Assembly (NCBI GenBank): GCA_963969595.1
Contig: OZ018410.1
Coordinates: 43,815,413 to 43,879,412 of the forward strand
Source of the DNA: Neckera pumila
Taxonomy: Eukaryota > Streptophyta > Bryopsida > Hypnales > Neckeraceae
Reading direction: 5' to 3'
DNA length: 64,000 nucleotides
A model generated the notes under the pieces. That model did no database searches. It was not told where the DNA came from and saw only the letters and a list, made by a program, of their open reading frames with translations. The translations under genes were made by a program, and so were the position numbers. Of the stretch, positions 23,408 to 34,211 are shown piece after piece; position 1 is the first letter of the stretch; every line of letters starts with the position of its first letter.

Positions 23408-26400
23408 AAGGAGCTTGAACTAATGCAGCAAACTTGCGACGCAATATAAGATAATGCAATTCAAACTCATTTGCTGTTTCGGCATCGGAACGACGGAGAT
23501 GCGGATAATCACGGTCTTGGGGGATGCCACGGTTGAAGGCCCCTCATCAAAAGTTCTAGCTTGAGTGATGTAGTCTTCTGGGTTTTGCTGGAACTTGTGA
23601 GTGTTTTGGAGTGAGCTACGCGACGTGGGGTTTCGATATTTGGCTTTGACATGCGCATTTTTATGCACTCGTGGTTTTAGGGTTTAGGGCTTTAGGTGCG
23701 AATCTGGAACTGCAAGCGATTGCAAGTAAAGTAGTTCTTTTTACCAATGTCTGGTTCAAGCTTTCGCTGCGTTCCAATTCAAACTGTTTTTCATGTATGT
23801 CTTGATTGCTATCGCCGCTTTTGTTGGGTTAAGCTTTTTGTCGTAGATACTAACCTATAATCTTTGTTTGGTTTGATTTTCTCGTTTGAAATTGATGTCT
23901 CTTCTTTCAAGAAATTCCTTGCAATTCCTTGCTGCTGCTGCTGGATACCGTACTAACTCTTTTTAAGTCCGCATTTTCAAGTAAGGATCAATGCGGAGTC
24001 GAATCTAGGGTTTTGAGAACTGCAAGAGTTAAGAAAGTAAATTTTCTCTTTGCGGTTTCCACATAATTGTGGGAGCAACAATATTTCTCTCCTGTGCAAC
24101 AAGCAAGAAGTTGATGTCAAGGTTAGGCACTAACCCGTCGGAGAATCGATTTTCTTTTTGCGTAAATTATAATGACCCCTTGAAAATGGGCCTTCTATAG
24201 GACAAACTTTGCATACTATTGGGTGTCTTCCTCCAGGTCCAATTCTTTTGAAGATCCTGTAGATGAAGACCCCTAATCCCCGCTCCAGGATGCTCTTCTT
24301 TAGGCCCTCATAAATCTCAGACTCTAGATAAAGCTGAAATGACCGCAAGGCCATGCACACTAGTGCTGGCTTTTCATAAGAGATGGAGTTCTTTAATCCT
24401 CAGGATTCGTTTCATAATGCTAAACGACCAGTTTGTATTATAGATGCTCGATGCTTCTATGACTTCGCAAAATGACTCCTGAATCTGACTTTCGTGTGCT
24501 TAATGAAAATCTTCATAAATCACAATTGCTACGCTCTGTAGGGTTTGTATAGAGGTTAGAGTGGCTGCTAGGTCATATGTAGGCTGCTTTTGTTCAGGGT
24601 TTAATAAAGAATTACCAAACATATAGTTCCGTAGGGGTTGATCTCGTTGATCTTTGGTTTTCAGAATACTCTATACTTCGGATAGAACTTTATCGCCTTC
24701 AATGTATCATAACACGTTAGATCTGCACAGGGGGGCCTCCATACCCTCCCGTCCATGCTAAAATGGCGAGGCACAGTAATTGACTCAATGAGAAACTGAG
24801 GGAAGTTGCAACGGTGACTATTTTGATGGTGCAGATTGCGGTAGTGCTGCTTCACTCGAAGAATGCTGCATCAGGAAAACATGATTCAGGACTGGGTATT
24901 TACACAAGGGAGCTTGCTGCGTTTTTATTGATCAACATGCTGTTCTAATACGAGCCTGGAACTTGAATGATCCAGCGGGCGTTTGGCTAGAAAGGGGGAA
25001 GCCATGACGGTTTTACAACGAGAATCAATGTCAAGGTAACCATTCAATACTTACCAGAAACAAAGTTATCCAGCTTATGTTACGTATTATGTAACAACTT
25101 AGGGTCACTTAAAGTGCACACATCAATGCAACAAGCTTGAAGTCTAAACCAACTTTCGAAGCCATGGTTACTAGATGCTGATGGTATTCAATACAGATTA
25201 GTACAAATTATCAGTTGACTATGTGCATGTAGTTTTCTACTAATATTCTAATATTAATAGCTGCAAATTCGTTTAGTTCTAGTAACCATCCAACTTTCGT
25301 TTCAGAGTTACAGAATAAGAAGGGTATCATTATATCTAGAGTTAAACAACATTCTCATACTAGAACTACCTCATGTGCAACTAGAGGTGAGGGTGAGATA
25401 ACAAGCTTAAAGAATGCATTGCATATTGCATGTATGACACCTAATGAATATGATGCATTGAGGTAACAAGTGTCCAATCCACCTCGAAGAGGTAGCTTGA
25501 AACCTTGGTATCTCAAGTAGCATGCCACATCATAGCAAGTTAATTTGAGCTATTTTAGAAATACATAATTGTTTTATCACAAATTAAGTTTATGTTCGAC
25601 ATGAAGATGAGCATGAAAATCGCCTTTGTAGCTGAGTGGTTCAATCCTCTGCGGAGGCTCGAATAGTACCGCATTTTCTGCAAAATATGGTATGAATTTT
25701 GTAGTCATATCTGTTTTTTTCAGCATTAGGACTTTTTCATAACCGTTAAGGTACCTAGGAATCCTTTTGGGGTGTACATACTTGTTTTCATGTTTCTTAT
25801 GTATCTTAACCTCTAAGAGACAAGGTGTTGCTTGGGAAATATTATGATCTTTGAACAAGCTTAAATTGTGCCAATAATCATTGTGTTATTCAAATATAAT
25901 GTGCATAAAGTGAAGAATTATAGTATCTCAAACATATATAGGTCTTTTAGAAATCAGCCTCCATTGGTACTGGATTTGTACATTTGTAAGGTTCAAAGCT
26001 TAATTTATATAGGTATATGATTTGTTTTAACTTTGTCATTTGGTGTTCATATTCATCAAAGTTTAGATGAAAACTTGTCAAATCCACGTTCTTAAGAAAC
26101 ATAAAGATTTCAATTTTGAGTGGATTATTGCAATTGCAAGCTCTACATGTCAAAGTTAAGAGTGATGCAACTAATGATTGACTTGAGGTTATAGTCGAGG
26201 ATGATTTGTAGTTACACTCTTCATTCTATTTCATGTCATCTACACTGAATAGATACATTACAATATTTGAGATGATTTCGTTTAGTGTTGCTTCCATGAT
26301 TTAAGGATTCCACACTCTTCAATGATTGAGTGTTTCTTTTTATTTTGAATAGTGTTACAATTACCTATATAGTATGGACGTGGGAAACGCTTGGCATCTT

Positions 26401-27102
26401 CTTAACTTGACTTGGGGTGAAGTATAAGTCTACAATAGTTGATAAAAGTTGGGGTAAAGTACAATCTACAATAAATGATGATATAAACTTTGTTTAGTGT
26501 GGCCCCATGTTATAGGAGTAACAATATTTAAGAAGCAATATTGAATAGAATAAAGAATGTATATGTTTTATTATTTTTGCTAATTATTTCTCAATTTTGA
26601 ATGTAATATTCATTAGCGCTTATTGGCCTACATTTTTTTACTTTGAAAGTAAGAAATCTTTGTTTGACAATGTTTGCATTTTCACATGATGCTTTCTAAA
26701 GATTGGGGAATCTTAGTGAGCATTCTTCTACTACCATACAACTAGTATTACCTCTTTGTTATTAATGTATATGCACAATAGAATCTCTAAAGATGTTGTG
26801 AATAGAAAAATTATAACAATTACATTTTTGAAATGTTTTTTATGAGATCACTTGAAAATCTTCATAGTCAAGGAGAACAAATGTTTGTGTGTACTAAAGC
26901 TACGATATTGAATTTTTCATCGAATTTACAAGGCCAAATTGCACAATGATGTTTCTAATGATGTTCAACTGTGTTATGAAAAGGCTACACTTGTCCTTTT
27001 GGGTTAATTCCTTAGTCTTTTCTTGAAAGCAAGCTGAATATGGATTCTTGTTGCAGGAGGGAATTGTACAACCACAGTAGCATGATGTTTGATTCATAAA
27101 AG
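23408..27102. other. Region between the divergent DUF3531 and SecE genes; no further gene supported
   Basis: This 3.7 kb should contain the promoters of both divergent genes. Short minus-strand frames at 24130-24360 and 24661-24855 look protein-like in composition but match nothing I recognise. A tRNA-like block lies at 25622-25675. No TTAA element was found here, which makes it one of the longest element-free stretches. Confidence 0.4.
25622..25675 (+). other. tRNA-like block, possible SINE head
   Basis: TAGCTGAGTGGT fits the A-box consensus. About 32 bases later AGGCTCGAAT resembles a weak B box. No cloverleaf with a paired acceptor stem can be drawn, so it is not a tRNA gene. No tail or target duplication was found. 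Confidence 0.3.
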
Positions 27103-27995
27103 ATGTGCAATACGTTGTCAAATTGTAGGGGTACTGATGGAGAAATTGCATGCTTTATTTGCAGACTAGAGCTGTGTGGCTGCTTTCAGAGTCTCAGGGT
27201 TTTACAGCCGCGAGCTGACATTACAGTGCAGCAACGATGGGGTTTATCTAGTACATGTTTTCTTAACTGGAACAGCAATGGAAGACCAAACGAATTTAGA
27301 GCCAGGCTTTCAATCTCCGGATTGTCCTCGCGAGGTGGAGGATTTTTACGTGGTGGAGACGACAGGGTTAAGTTTAGTACCACGAGCACGAGAGCTTACA
27401 GGGAAGAGGACTGGGCGAAGCTTTTTCAACCGGAGGCTTTGAACAAGGAAGAGCTGAAAGAGTACTTGAACAAGGATCCTGTTTGGCTTTGGGTTTTCAA
27501 ATCATGGCATAGGTTTGTGCATTCCTGTCTCCAGGAATTTCCTTAGGTTTTTGCTTGACGTGCATGTTGCACTTAACTCTCACATATGTCTAATGATGTT
27601 TTGTGCTCATTCATTGTGTTTGCAGTGGTATCAAGGGAGCTTTACTATTTTTGTGGACACAGCCAGGGCAGATTAAGTACATCGAATGGCCATCAGTGAA
27701 GAGTACTGTAAGAATGAAAACTAACCTTCCTCCTTTCTATGACTACTGGTTGTGTAAACTATCGCTGAATTTGATTTCTTCATCCATCTGTTGTGGAACC
27801 CCCAATTCAAATTGTTCCTGTTCAGCAGTGTTGCTTCTGCTCACTGTGTATGTACCCTGTGTGTATGTGCGTGCTTTGCAGGTGAAGATGGCGCTTCTTA
27901 CGCTTGTAGTTGTCATTTTTCTCATGGTTTTCCTGTATACAGTAGACTCTCTTTTCCGTCATATGCTGAAGAGCAGTATGAAGCCAATAGCGTAG
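27103..27995 (+). CDS. SecE-family protein translocase subunit, three exons
   Basis: Exons 27103-27512, 27626-27707 and 27882-27995 total 606 bp, or 201 codons plus TAG. Introns of 113 and 174 bp are GT-AG. The C-terminal third is the SecE signature: GQIKYIEWPSVKST (151-164) followed by one membrane span, about MALLTLVVVIFLMVFLYTVD (167-186), and a short tail. SecE clamps SecY in the bacterial-type translocon; in plants, nuclear SecE genes serve thylakoid (SECE1) or envelope (SECE2) Sec systems. The long N-terminus is Arg/Ser-rich with KFSTTSTRAYREEDWAKLF near its end and could be an organelle targeting peptide. Which organelle, and whether this is SECE1, SECE2 or a mitochondrial form, cannot be settled here. 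The start is the only ATG in the frame; an upstream exon joined at an acceptor such as 27165 is possible. Confidence 0.85.
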
Positions 27996-28390
27996 GTTAA
28001 TTGTATTCTTAGTGATTATGAAAGCTAGAAAGAAAACTTAGCTTTGTGAAACTTGAAGTTCTAGGCCCCAAAAATTAAGCTTTGAACAAAAATTCACGCT
28101 GAGTTTGTGATGATTGACGTATTTTCTTTGAGTAAACTTTTTTAAGTTCTTTTTAAAAAAGGGACTACTGTACCCTTTTGAGAAATTTTGAATGTAAAAA
28201 GTTTTACATTTTACATTTGATGGGAAAATGTGTGAGGTACCATTTTGATGTCTAGTAACAGCTTGAAGACTCCTTGAAGATTGTACTTTCATGTTGTGTG
28301 AGAGTTGTTGTATTGGTAAAAAACATGAAACTCTATTAATAAATTCCAACCATAGAAAGTGGACATGTTTTTTAGTGGTGCTATGGCATA

Positions 28391-29555
28391 CTCCCTCTGT
28401 CCCACTAAAAAGCTCTTGGTTTTAGCTCATGTTTTTTTAGTATGCATATTGGAAGCTTGCTTGGGTCCAATTTTTATTTTGGTTGCATTGAACAGATTTA
28501 ACCCCTAAAGGACCAACATGCGTTTTTTGGCCGTATAGAAATTTTGGGCAGGTACGTGTGACTAGAGATACCCATATTTGAGGCTGAAATTTTAATAGAA
28601 GGTGGGGGCGAGGAATATCTTCATGTGTACCAAGTTTCATGACATTTTGAAATATGAGTCAAAAGTTGTGACCTAATATGTTGCTTTTTTTCGTAACTGG
28701 GCAGTTTGGGCAGATCAGAAAAAATCATTTTTTCCGGAATTTTTTTTTGAAATTGGTTCTCTACATTTATATATACTTAAAAAACTTTGTGTCATTCCAT
28801 TTCAATCAATGAGTCAAAAGTTATGAGGGTTTTTGGTTTGTGGGCAGTTATGGATTGTCTACTCTAAGAAAATCTTTAAAGTCGTTTATTTAACTCAATT
28901 TTCAATATTTTTGGAAAAAAAAAAAATCCTAGGATGTAAATTGATTATTACAACATTACAACCGTTGGGATTGGTATTTTTAAATTCCACGATTAAAATT
29001 AACAATTTAGTATTTTGAATCATTTCTACTTCTTTCTACTTACTTTTTTTTTCCTATATGTTGTACAATTACAAATGATGTGAAATTTTCAAGCATATAG
29101 ACAACTTGTTTAGGGAACTGAATTCAAAGAAGCACCACCTTTTTTGGCATTTTTTCACTGAAAAGTGAGCTTGCAAAGTGCAGCTGCCCGTTTTTTTGCA
29201 GGATTGAAAAAATGGTTTTCAAGACTTTGAATGCTTATATCTTATGATCCACATGGTGGAATTTTCTGAAATTTTTACCACATGTTTTCAAAATATCATA
29301 CTACAAGATCCTACGATTACATGTGTCAAAAATTGTTTTTTTCCAAAAATTTGGTAGTTGTATTAGAAATGGCAGTTTTGGAGCGTTTTTGGTGAGAACA
29401 TAGTCATGAAACTTTAGGGGTTAATATTCTTCATGGATTGTGGTGATATAAAATTTAGACCATTCTGAAATTATACATTTTACAACATGGTCAATGAAAT
29501 TAGTATAAGAAAAACATGAGATAAAATAAGGAGTTTTTTAGTGGGACAGAGGTAG
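28391..29555. mobile_element. Stowaway-like MITE split by a TTAA element
   Basis: The left end is CTCCCTCTGTCCCACTAAAA and the right end is the complement of CTACCTCTGTCCCACTAAAA, each flanked by TA (28389-28390 and 29556-29557). These are Tc1-mariner/Stowaway features. Without the inserted DNA the element would be about 240 bp. It is interrupted at a TTAA by the 927-bp element at 28498-29424. Confidence 0.8.
28498..29424 (-). mobile_element. TTAA element, subfamily A, nested in a Stowaway-like MITE
   Basis: Begins TTAACCCCTAAAGGACCAAC and ends ATAGTCATGAAACTTTAGG then GGTTAA. Both TTAA flanks are intact. It is non-coding, in reverse orientation relative to 42446, and close to 30930-31861 in sequence. 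Confidence 0.85.
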
Positions 29556-29557
29556 TA

Positions 29558-30160
29558 TCAAATTTGGTGCACATCCAACACTGTACATGACAAGAGAAAA
29601 CCAGCAACAAGTTAGACAACTTTTTCTATTGTGTTGAAATATGGGCCAACTTAAATTATCATTTTTTGCATGGACTCCAATGACACCCAACATTCCTTGC
29701 TATTGCTACATAAATAAATAGATAGGGTCCGAGCTTTTCCTTTCCCAACAGTCAAAGTGGTTGAAACATGGGGACTCTTCCATGTTCATTTGTAGCATTG
29801 AATTGAAAAAGGCAGTCTTGACTCTGATATGGACATTTGTTCTAAGAATATGTTTTGAAAAGAGCAGGGTGGGGGGACGGTGTGAAAGTTGATAGAGCCT
29901 CCCTTGATGGCCATATAACTGTCCACCGTCAACAACAAACCCCTTTAACTTAATTAGTTATGACCCTCACTGCATTGTCTTCCTTGTCAATCATTCACCG
30001 TAATTCAACGGCCATACCCATACTGTAAATCTTGGTAGGTTCGCCCATCACATCGGTAAACATTTTCAGTCAAAGCTGGGTCCATAACTATTAGGTGACA
30101 ACTTAAACTTAAGTGTACATCACAGAAAAAAATACTGTGGAAATAATAGTGATTTACAGG
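29558..30160. other. Spacer without recognised features
   Basis: About 600 bp of unique-looking non-coding DNA between the split MITE and the minisatellite. Confidence 0.4.
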
Positions 30161-30183
30161 AATGCTCACCATTAATTCTATGG

Positions 30184-30305
30184 AAACTTGGAAATTCTGG
30201 GAAAATTCTGGGAAATTCTGGGAAGCTTTGGGAAGCTCTGGGAAGCTCTGGGAAGTTCTGGGAAGCTCTGGGAAGTTTGGGAAGTTCTGGGAAGCTCTGG
30301 GAAGC
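30184..30305. repeat. Minisatellite of GGGAAGCTCT-type units
   Basis: About twelve units of a 10-11 base motif (TCTGGGAAGC and variants with GGGAAATTCT, GGGAAGTTTG). Open frames on both strands here are artefacts of the repeat. Confidence 0.9.
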
Positions 30306-30373
30306 ATTAAACCCAACCATCCTGGTCTCCTGATCACTTCTAAATTAGCACCTGTATTGTATACCCATATAAG

Positions 30374-30440
30374 AGCAGCCCCACTCCAACACGGGGAAGC
30401 AACACTTCAAATGGTCTAAACCATTGATCTTAGAAGATCT
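30374..30440. mobile_element. Partial copy of the GAGCAGCCCC foldback MITE
   Basis: Starts TAA then GAGCAGCCCCACTCCAACAC, as at 12880. It continues to ACCATTGATCTTAGAAGAT near the hairpin centre, then stops without a right terminus. Confidence 0.6.
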
Positions 30441-30498
30441 AAGGTTAACATACATATTACCAACCACTTGAGTAATCTCAATGCCTTGGAGAATATGT

Positions 30499-30730
30499 TT
30501 AACCCTGTGAAGACGGGCTAGTCTCTGCGAAAATCATCCTTTCCGTGATACCATGGGAATCAATGGCTTAAAAAAATGAGAAAGTATGCATTGGAAGGCA
30601 AACTACTGTAGAAGACCTTCCTTTTCACAACAAAATTCTGAGAATGAATAGTTGCATGTTTGTCCTATGCTAGAAGGATTTTTTGTCACCCATCGGACAC
30701 TTAGTGTGTGCGGCAGCGTTATAGGGCTAA
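30499..30730. mobile_element. 230-bp TTAA element
   Basis: Starts TTAACCCTGTGAAGACGGG and ends GCAGCGTTATAGGGCTAA. The right TTAA is mutated to CTAA. It has the interior blocks GAAGACCTTCC and CCATCGGACACTTAGTGTG of the small family. Confidence 0.8.
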
Positions 30731-30929
30731 GGGTCACAAATATTCTTTGTAAAGAGAAAAGAATCTAGTGTAGAAAAATGCAAGTGAAAATACACATTCT
30801 TGATAAAAAAACTAAAAAATTTATGACATCTCAGAGGAGCACAACATTAAGTAGCCTTCATGCCTACCACCTTTCTTCAAACATAATCAATATTCCACAT
30901 TCTATCAATAGGTATAGCGGCACATGATA

Positions 30930-31861
30930 TTAACCCCTAAAGGACCAGCATACGGTTTTAGGCAACATAAAAATTTTGGGCAGGTACGTGTGACTAGAGA
31001 TTTTCATATTTTAAGCTGAAATTTTAATAGAAGGTGGGCGCAAGGAATATCTTTCATTGGCACTAAATTTCATGACATCTGAAAATAGGAGTCAAAAGTT
31101 ATGGCCAAATATGTTACTTTTTTTTGTAACTGGGCAGTCCGGGCAGATAAAAAAAATCACTTTTTTCAAAAATAAAAATTTGAAATTGATTTTCTAGAGT
31201 TATATATACATGGAAAGGTTTGAATCATTCCATTTCGACCAATGAGTCAAAAGTTATGAGGTTTTTTAGTTTGCGGGCAATTATAGATTCTCTACTCTGA
31301 AATAAACTTTGAAGTTGTTTATTTAACTCAATTTTTGATATTTTTTGAAAAAAATAAATACGTAGGATATAGGTTGTTTATTACAACATTACAACCATTG
31401 GGATTGATATTTTTCAATTCCATAATTAAATTCTTAACAATTTAGTATTTTGGATCATTCTCTAATTTTTTCTACTTACTATTTTTTTTGTATATGTTGT
31501 ACTATATCAAATGATTTGAAAATTTTTAGGCATGTAACCAACTTGTTTACGAAAAAGAATTCAAAGATGCACCACCATTTGGGATATTTTTTCATACAAA
31601 TGTGACCTTGTGAAGTGCAGCTGCCCTGATTTTCGCAGGGACAAAAGAAGGATCTTTGCCAATTCAAATGTTGATATCTTCCAATCCGCATGGTGGAAAA
31701 TTCTGAAATTTTTTCCACATCTTCTAAAACTAGTTTGCTGTAAGATCCTACGGTTACATGTCTCAAAAAAGTCTTTTTTTCAAAAATTTGATACTTGTAC
31801 TAAAATTGGCAGTTTGAGAGTGTTTTCAGTGAATACATAGTCATGGAACTTTAGGAGTTAA
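30930..31861 (-). mobile_element. TTAA element, subfamily A
   Basis: 932 bp, TTAACCCCTAAAGGACCAGC to GAACTTTAGGAGTTAA. It contains GGGCAGGTACGTGTGACTAG near one end and TTTTCACTGAAAACAC-type sequence (complement) near the other. No ORF longer than chance. Confidence 0.85.
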
Positions 31862-32665
31862 ACAAGAGAATGGTGAGAGGTTTACAAAAGCAATCAGTAA
31901 AGAAGTAGTAATCAAAGCAGTGATAAAAAGCAGTAATAAAAAAGTAATCAATTAATAGAACGGTTACAGTTATAAAAGCAATCAATAATGTTGAATGAGC
32001 TTTGTAGAATGAATTCAAGGCAGACTCTTTGAAGGCTACAAAATGTTATGAGGTCCCTTAGAATGTTTTTCTGGAATTTCAAGGAATGTTGATAAAATAA
32101 AGATGTTGAGGTGTACATTTCCTTTGAAAATCTTTAGAGGCACTTAAAAGGAGAGTTGCAAGAATCCCAATTTAACATAAAAACACATGATTGTCCAAAT
32201 AAAATTTTGGACATGATTTCTGTTATTGAATAGTAAAAGTTTTCTTGGTAGTCAAAAGGTGATTTGAAATTCTTTGAAAGTTCATTCTTTTGATACTGTC
32301 CAAATAAAATCCGAATTTTCAAAATGTTGAAAACAAATGCATCCAAAATGCACCCTAGATTCTCATGAGTAGAGGTTCTACATTTTAGAGAAGAATTTGC
32401 ATGGGTAGATATAAAAACAAATCACAATTAAGGTTAGGAGATCAATAACGCGAGCATACTCAGAAAAGCGTTTTTTGACACGGAGGTACATTAATAGTGC
32501 TTCTTCAATGTATCAACAATGAACATATCAAAGAATATATATTCATACAAATTCAAAAGCTTACCATAAAAAATAAAAATTCATGATTATGAAGTGTTAG
32601 TGTGTCAAAATTAGTCTCATATATTCACTCACATGTTGATTCCGCATGAAAGTACACAAAATTGC
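31862..32665. other. Spacer holding dispersed-repeat copy 2
   Basis: Contains 32236-32440, aligned with 13867-14445 and 41975-42175 through GGTAGTCAAAAGG, GAATTTTCAAAATG and CTCATGAGTAGAGGT. No gene recognised. Confidence 0.5.
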
Positions 32666-32895
32666 TTAACCCTTGAACGTTGGAGGGGGGGCCCTAGAAA
32701 TCACCCTTTTTTAAAACCATGTAAATCGTTGGCCTAAGAAATAGCAAAAGCGCCTATTGGAAGTCAAAGTACTATGGAAGATCTTCCCTTTCCAAACCCA
32801 ATTCCAAAGATGAATAGTTGCACTGTCGTCCTACATTCAAAGATTCCTTGTCATCCATCGGACATTTGGCATCCGTGTCGACGTTCAAGGGTTAA
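32666..32895. mobile_element. 230-bp TTAA element, best-preserved termini
   Basis: TTAACCCTTGAACGTTGG at the left and CGACGTTCAAGGGTTAA at the right form near-perfect TIRs including the TTAA. It is 230 bp and non-coding. Confidence 0.85.
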
Positions 32896-32983
32896 GTGGA
32901 TGGTATAAGGCACTTCCACCTTATTTTACATTAGTTGAATTTAGTGAATATGGACTTGTTACCTATTCCAATTTGTAAGATAA

Positions 32984-33359
32984 GAGCATCTCCACTCTTC
33001 ACGGCAAAAACTTCATGCCAAATGGCTTTTCACAAGCTCAACCATTCTTCTAGCTAGACTCCTTTTGCAAACCAGTTCTCCGCCTTCACTCTTATATCTC
33101 CGCATGGTATTTAGATATCCAATGTAGCTTTGCACTCTTATTGGTAGGCGTTATTTGTTTGTAAAATAGCAAGAACATAGTTAGACAAATGTAGTGAAGA
33201 GTTGCAAGGGCCCAATAGGATGGCATTTTGAGTGCTAATTCCGATAATTTGGTTGGGGCGTTTTTTGAAGTTGGTGTGTATGAGATGGGGGAAATTTGCA
33301 AAGGTGGGTTCAACATTGGTCTGTCCAAGAGCTCGTACGGCAAAATGGTAGAGATGCTC
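32984..33359. mobile_element. TAA-flanked MITE beginning GAGCATCTCCAC
   Basis: The left end is GAGCATCTCCACTCTTCACG and the right end closes TAGAGATGCTC. TAA flanks are at 32981-32983 and 33360-33362. The TIRs are about 11 bp plus scattered matches. Same terminus class as 12880-13009. Confidence 0.65.
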
Positions 33360-33362
33360 TAA

Positions 33363-34208
33363 GAGCAACCCCACCTCCATTCAATATCAACGGCCGGTGC
33401 AGTTTTAGTAAGGGCCAGGAGCCAATTCACCCCCACCCCCACTCACCAAACTTTTTTGTGGCTCTAAGTGCACCATACATTAGAAGAGATTTGGGGGCAT
33501 TAGAGGGCCATTTTAGGCCCGTTCCCAATGCTGCCCCATATTCTCTGAACAGCCGGTATGGGCTGTTAGAATTTTTTTTTAAATAAAAAAATAAATTGCC
33601 CAAAATATCATTCTAAGCAAAAAAAAAGTTTTTTTTTCTTTCAAAAATGACGTGGCACTCTCTCGACCACGTCAGCCCAACAGCTTTCCTGCGTTCCACA
33701 GCGTGGGAATGCTGCGGGAACGTAGGATAACTCGCGGACTCTTGGAGGCCTCAAATCTCTTTTAATGATTTCACCTTTTTCCATCATTATAGCAAAGACA
33801 AGGGAATTGTCCCAAAGCCGGGAGTTGACTCTTTTGTTGATATTTTTTTTTTTTTTTACACAAATGAAACGGAGTATCATAATTTGTTGATACGTTTTCA
33901 GTGTTTTGTGTTTGAGTCCCTGGAATTGCTCTCACCACTATCGCTCTTGTCATTGTAATTGCATGTGCAAATTCAGAAAAAACTTACCCCCCTTTGCATG
34001 CCATTATGGAAATCTGGAAGTGCAGCGAAAGTCAATGACTATAGGGACATTGAGGCAAGGCTTATTTGCCGGTCCACGCTAGGGACCTAGAGAAGCTTCT
34101 ATGTGCGGACTAACTTATACGCAGTCATTCCGTTTCATTTGTGTCAAAAAAACAAAACAAAAAACAAAACAAAACAAAAAAATTCACCACCCCAAGGTGG
34201 CGATGCTC
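33363..34208. mobile_element. TAA-flanked element beginning GAGCAACCCCACC, sharing a flank with its neighbour
   Basis: The left end is GAGCAACCCCACCTCC and the right end is the complement of GAGCATCGCCACCTTGG, followed by TAA at 34209-34211. Its left TAA (33360-33362) is also the right TAA of 32984-33359, so the two abut head to tail. Inside, 33854-33885 and 34127-34155 form a secondary inverted repeat built on ACACAAATGAAACGGA. Confidence 0.6.
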
Positions 34209-34211
34209 TAA

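Noticed and set aside
25622..25695. tRNA gene
   Set aside because: The A box is good but the B box is poor and no acceptor stem or cloverleaf forms.
30005..30419. Open frames on both strands rich in Phe, Pro, Glu or Gly, Lys, Trp repeats
   Set aside because: They are produced by the 10-11 base minisatellite at 30184-30305 and carry no protein information.
33641..33960. Frames and the T-rich stretch 33841-33859 as a retroposed gene
   Set aside because: The tract is explained by an inverted repeat (33854-33885 with 34127-34155) inside a TAA-flanked element; no coding similarity.
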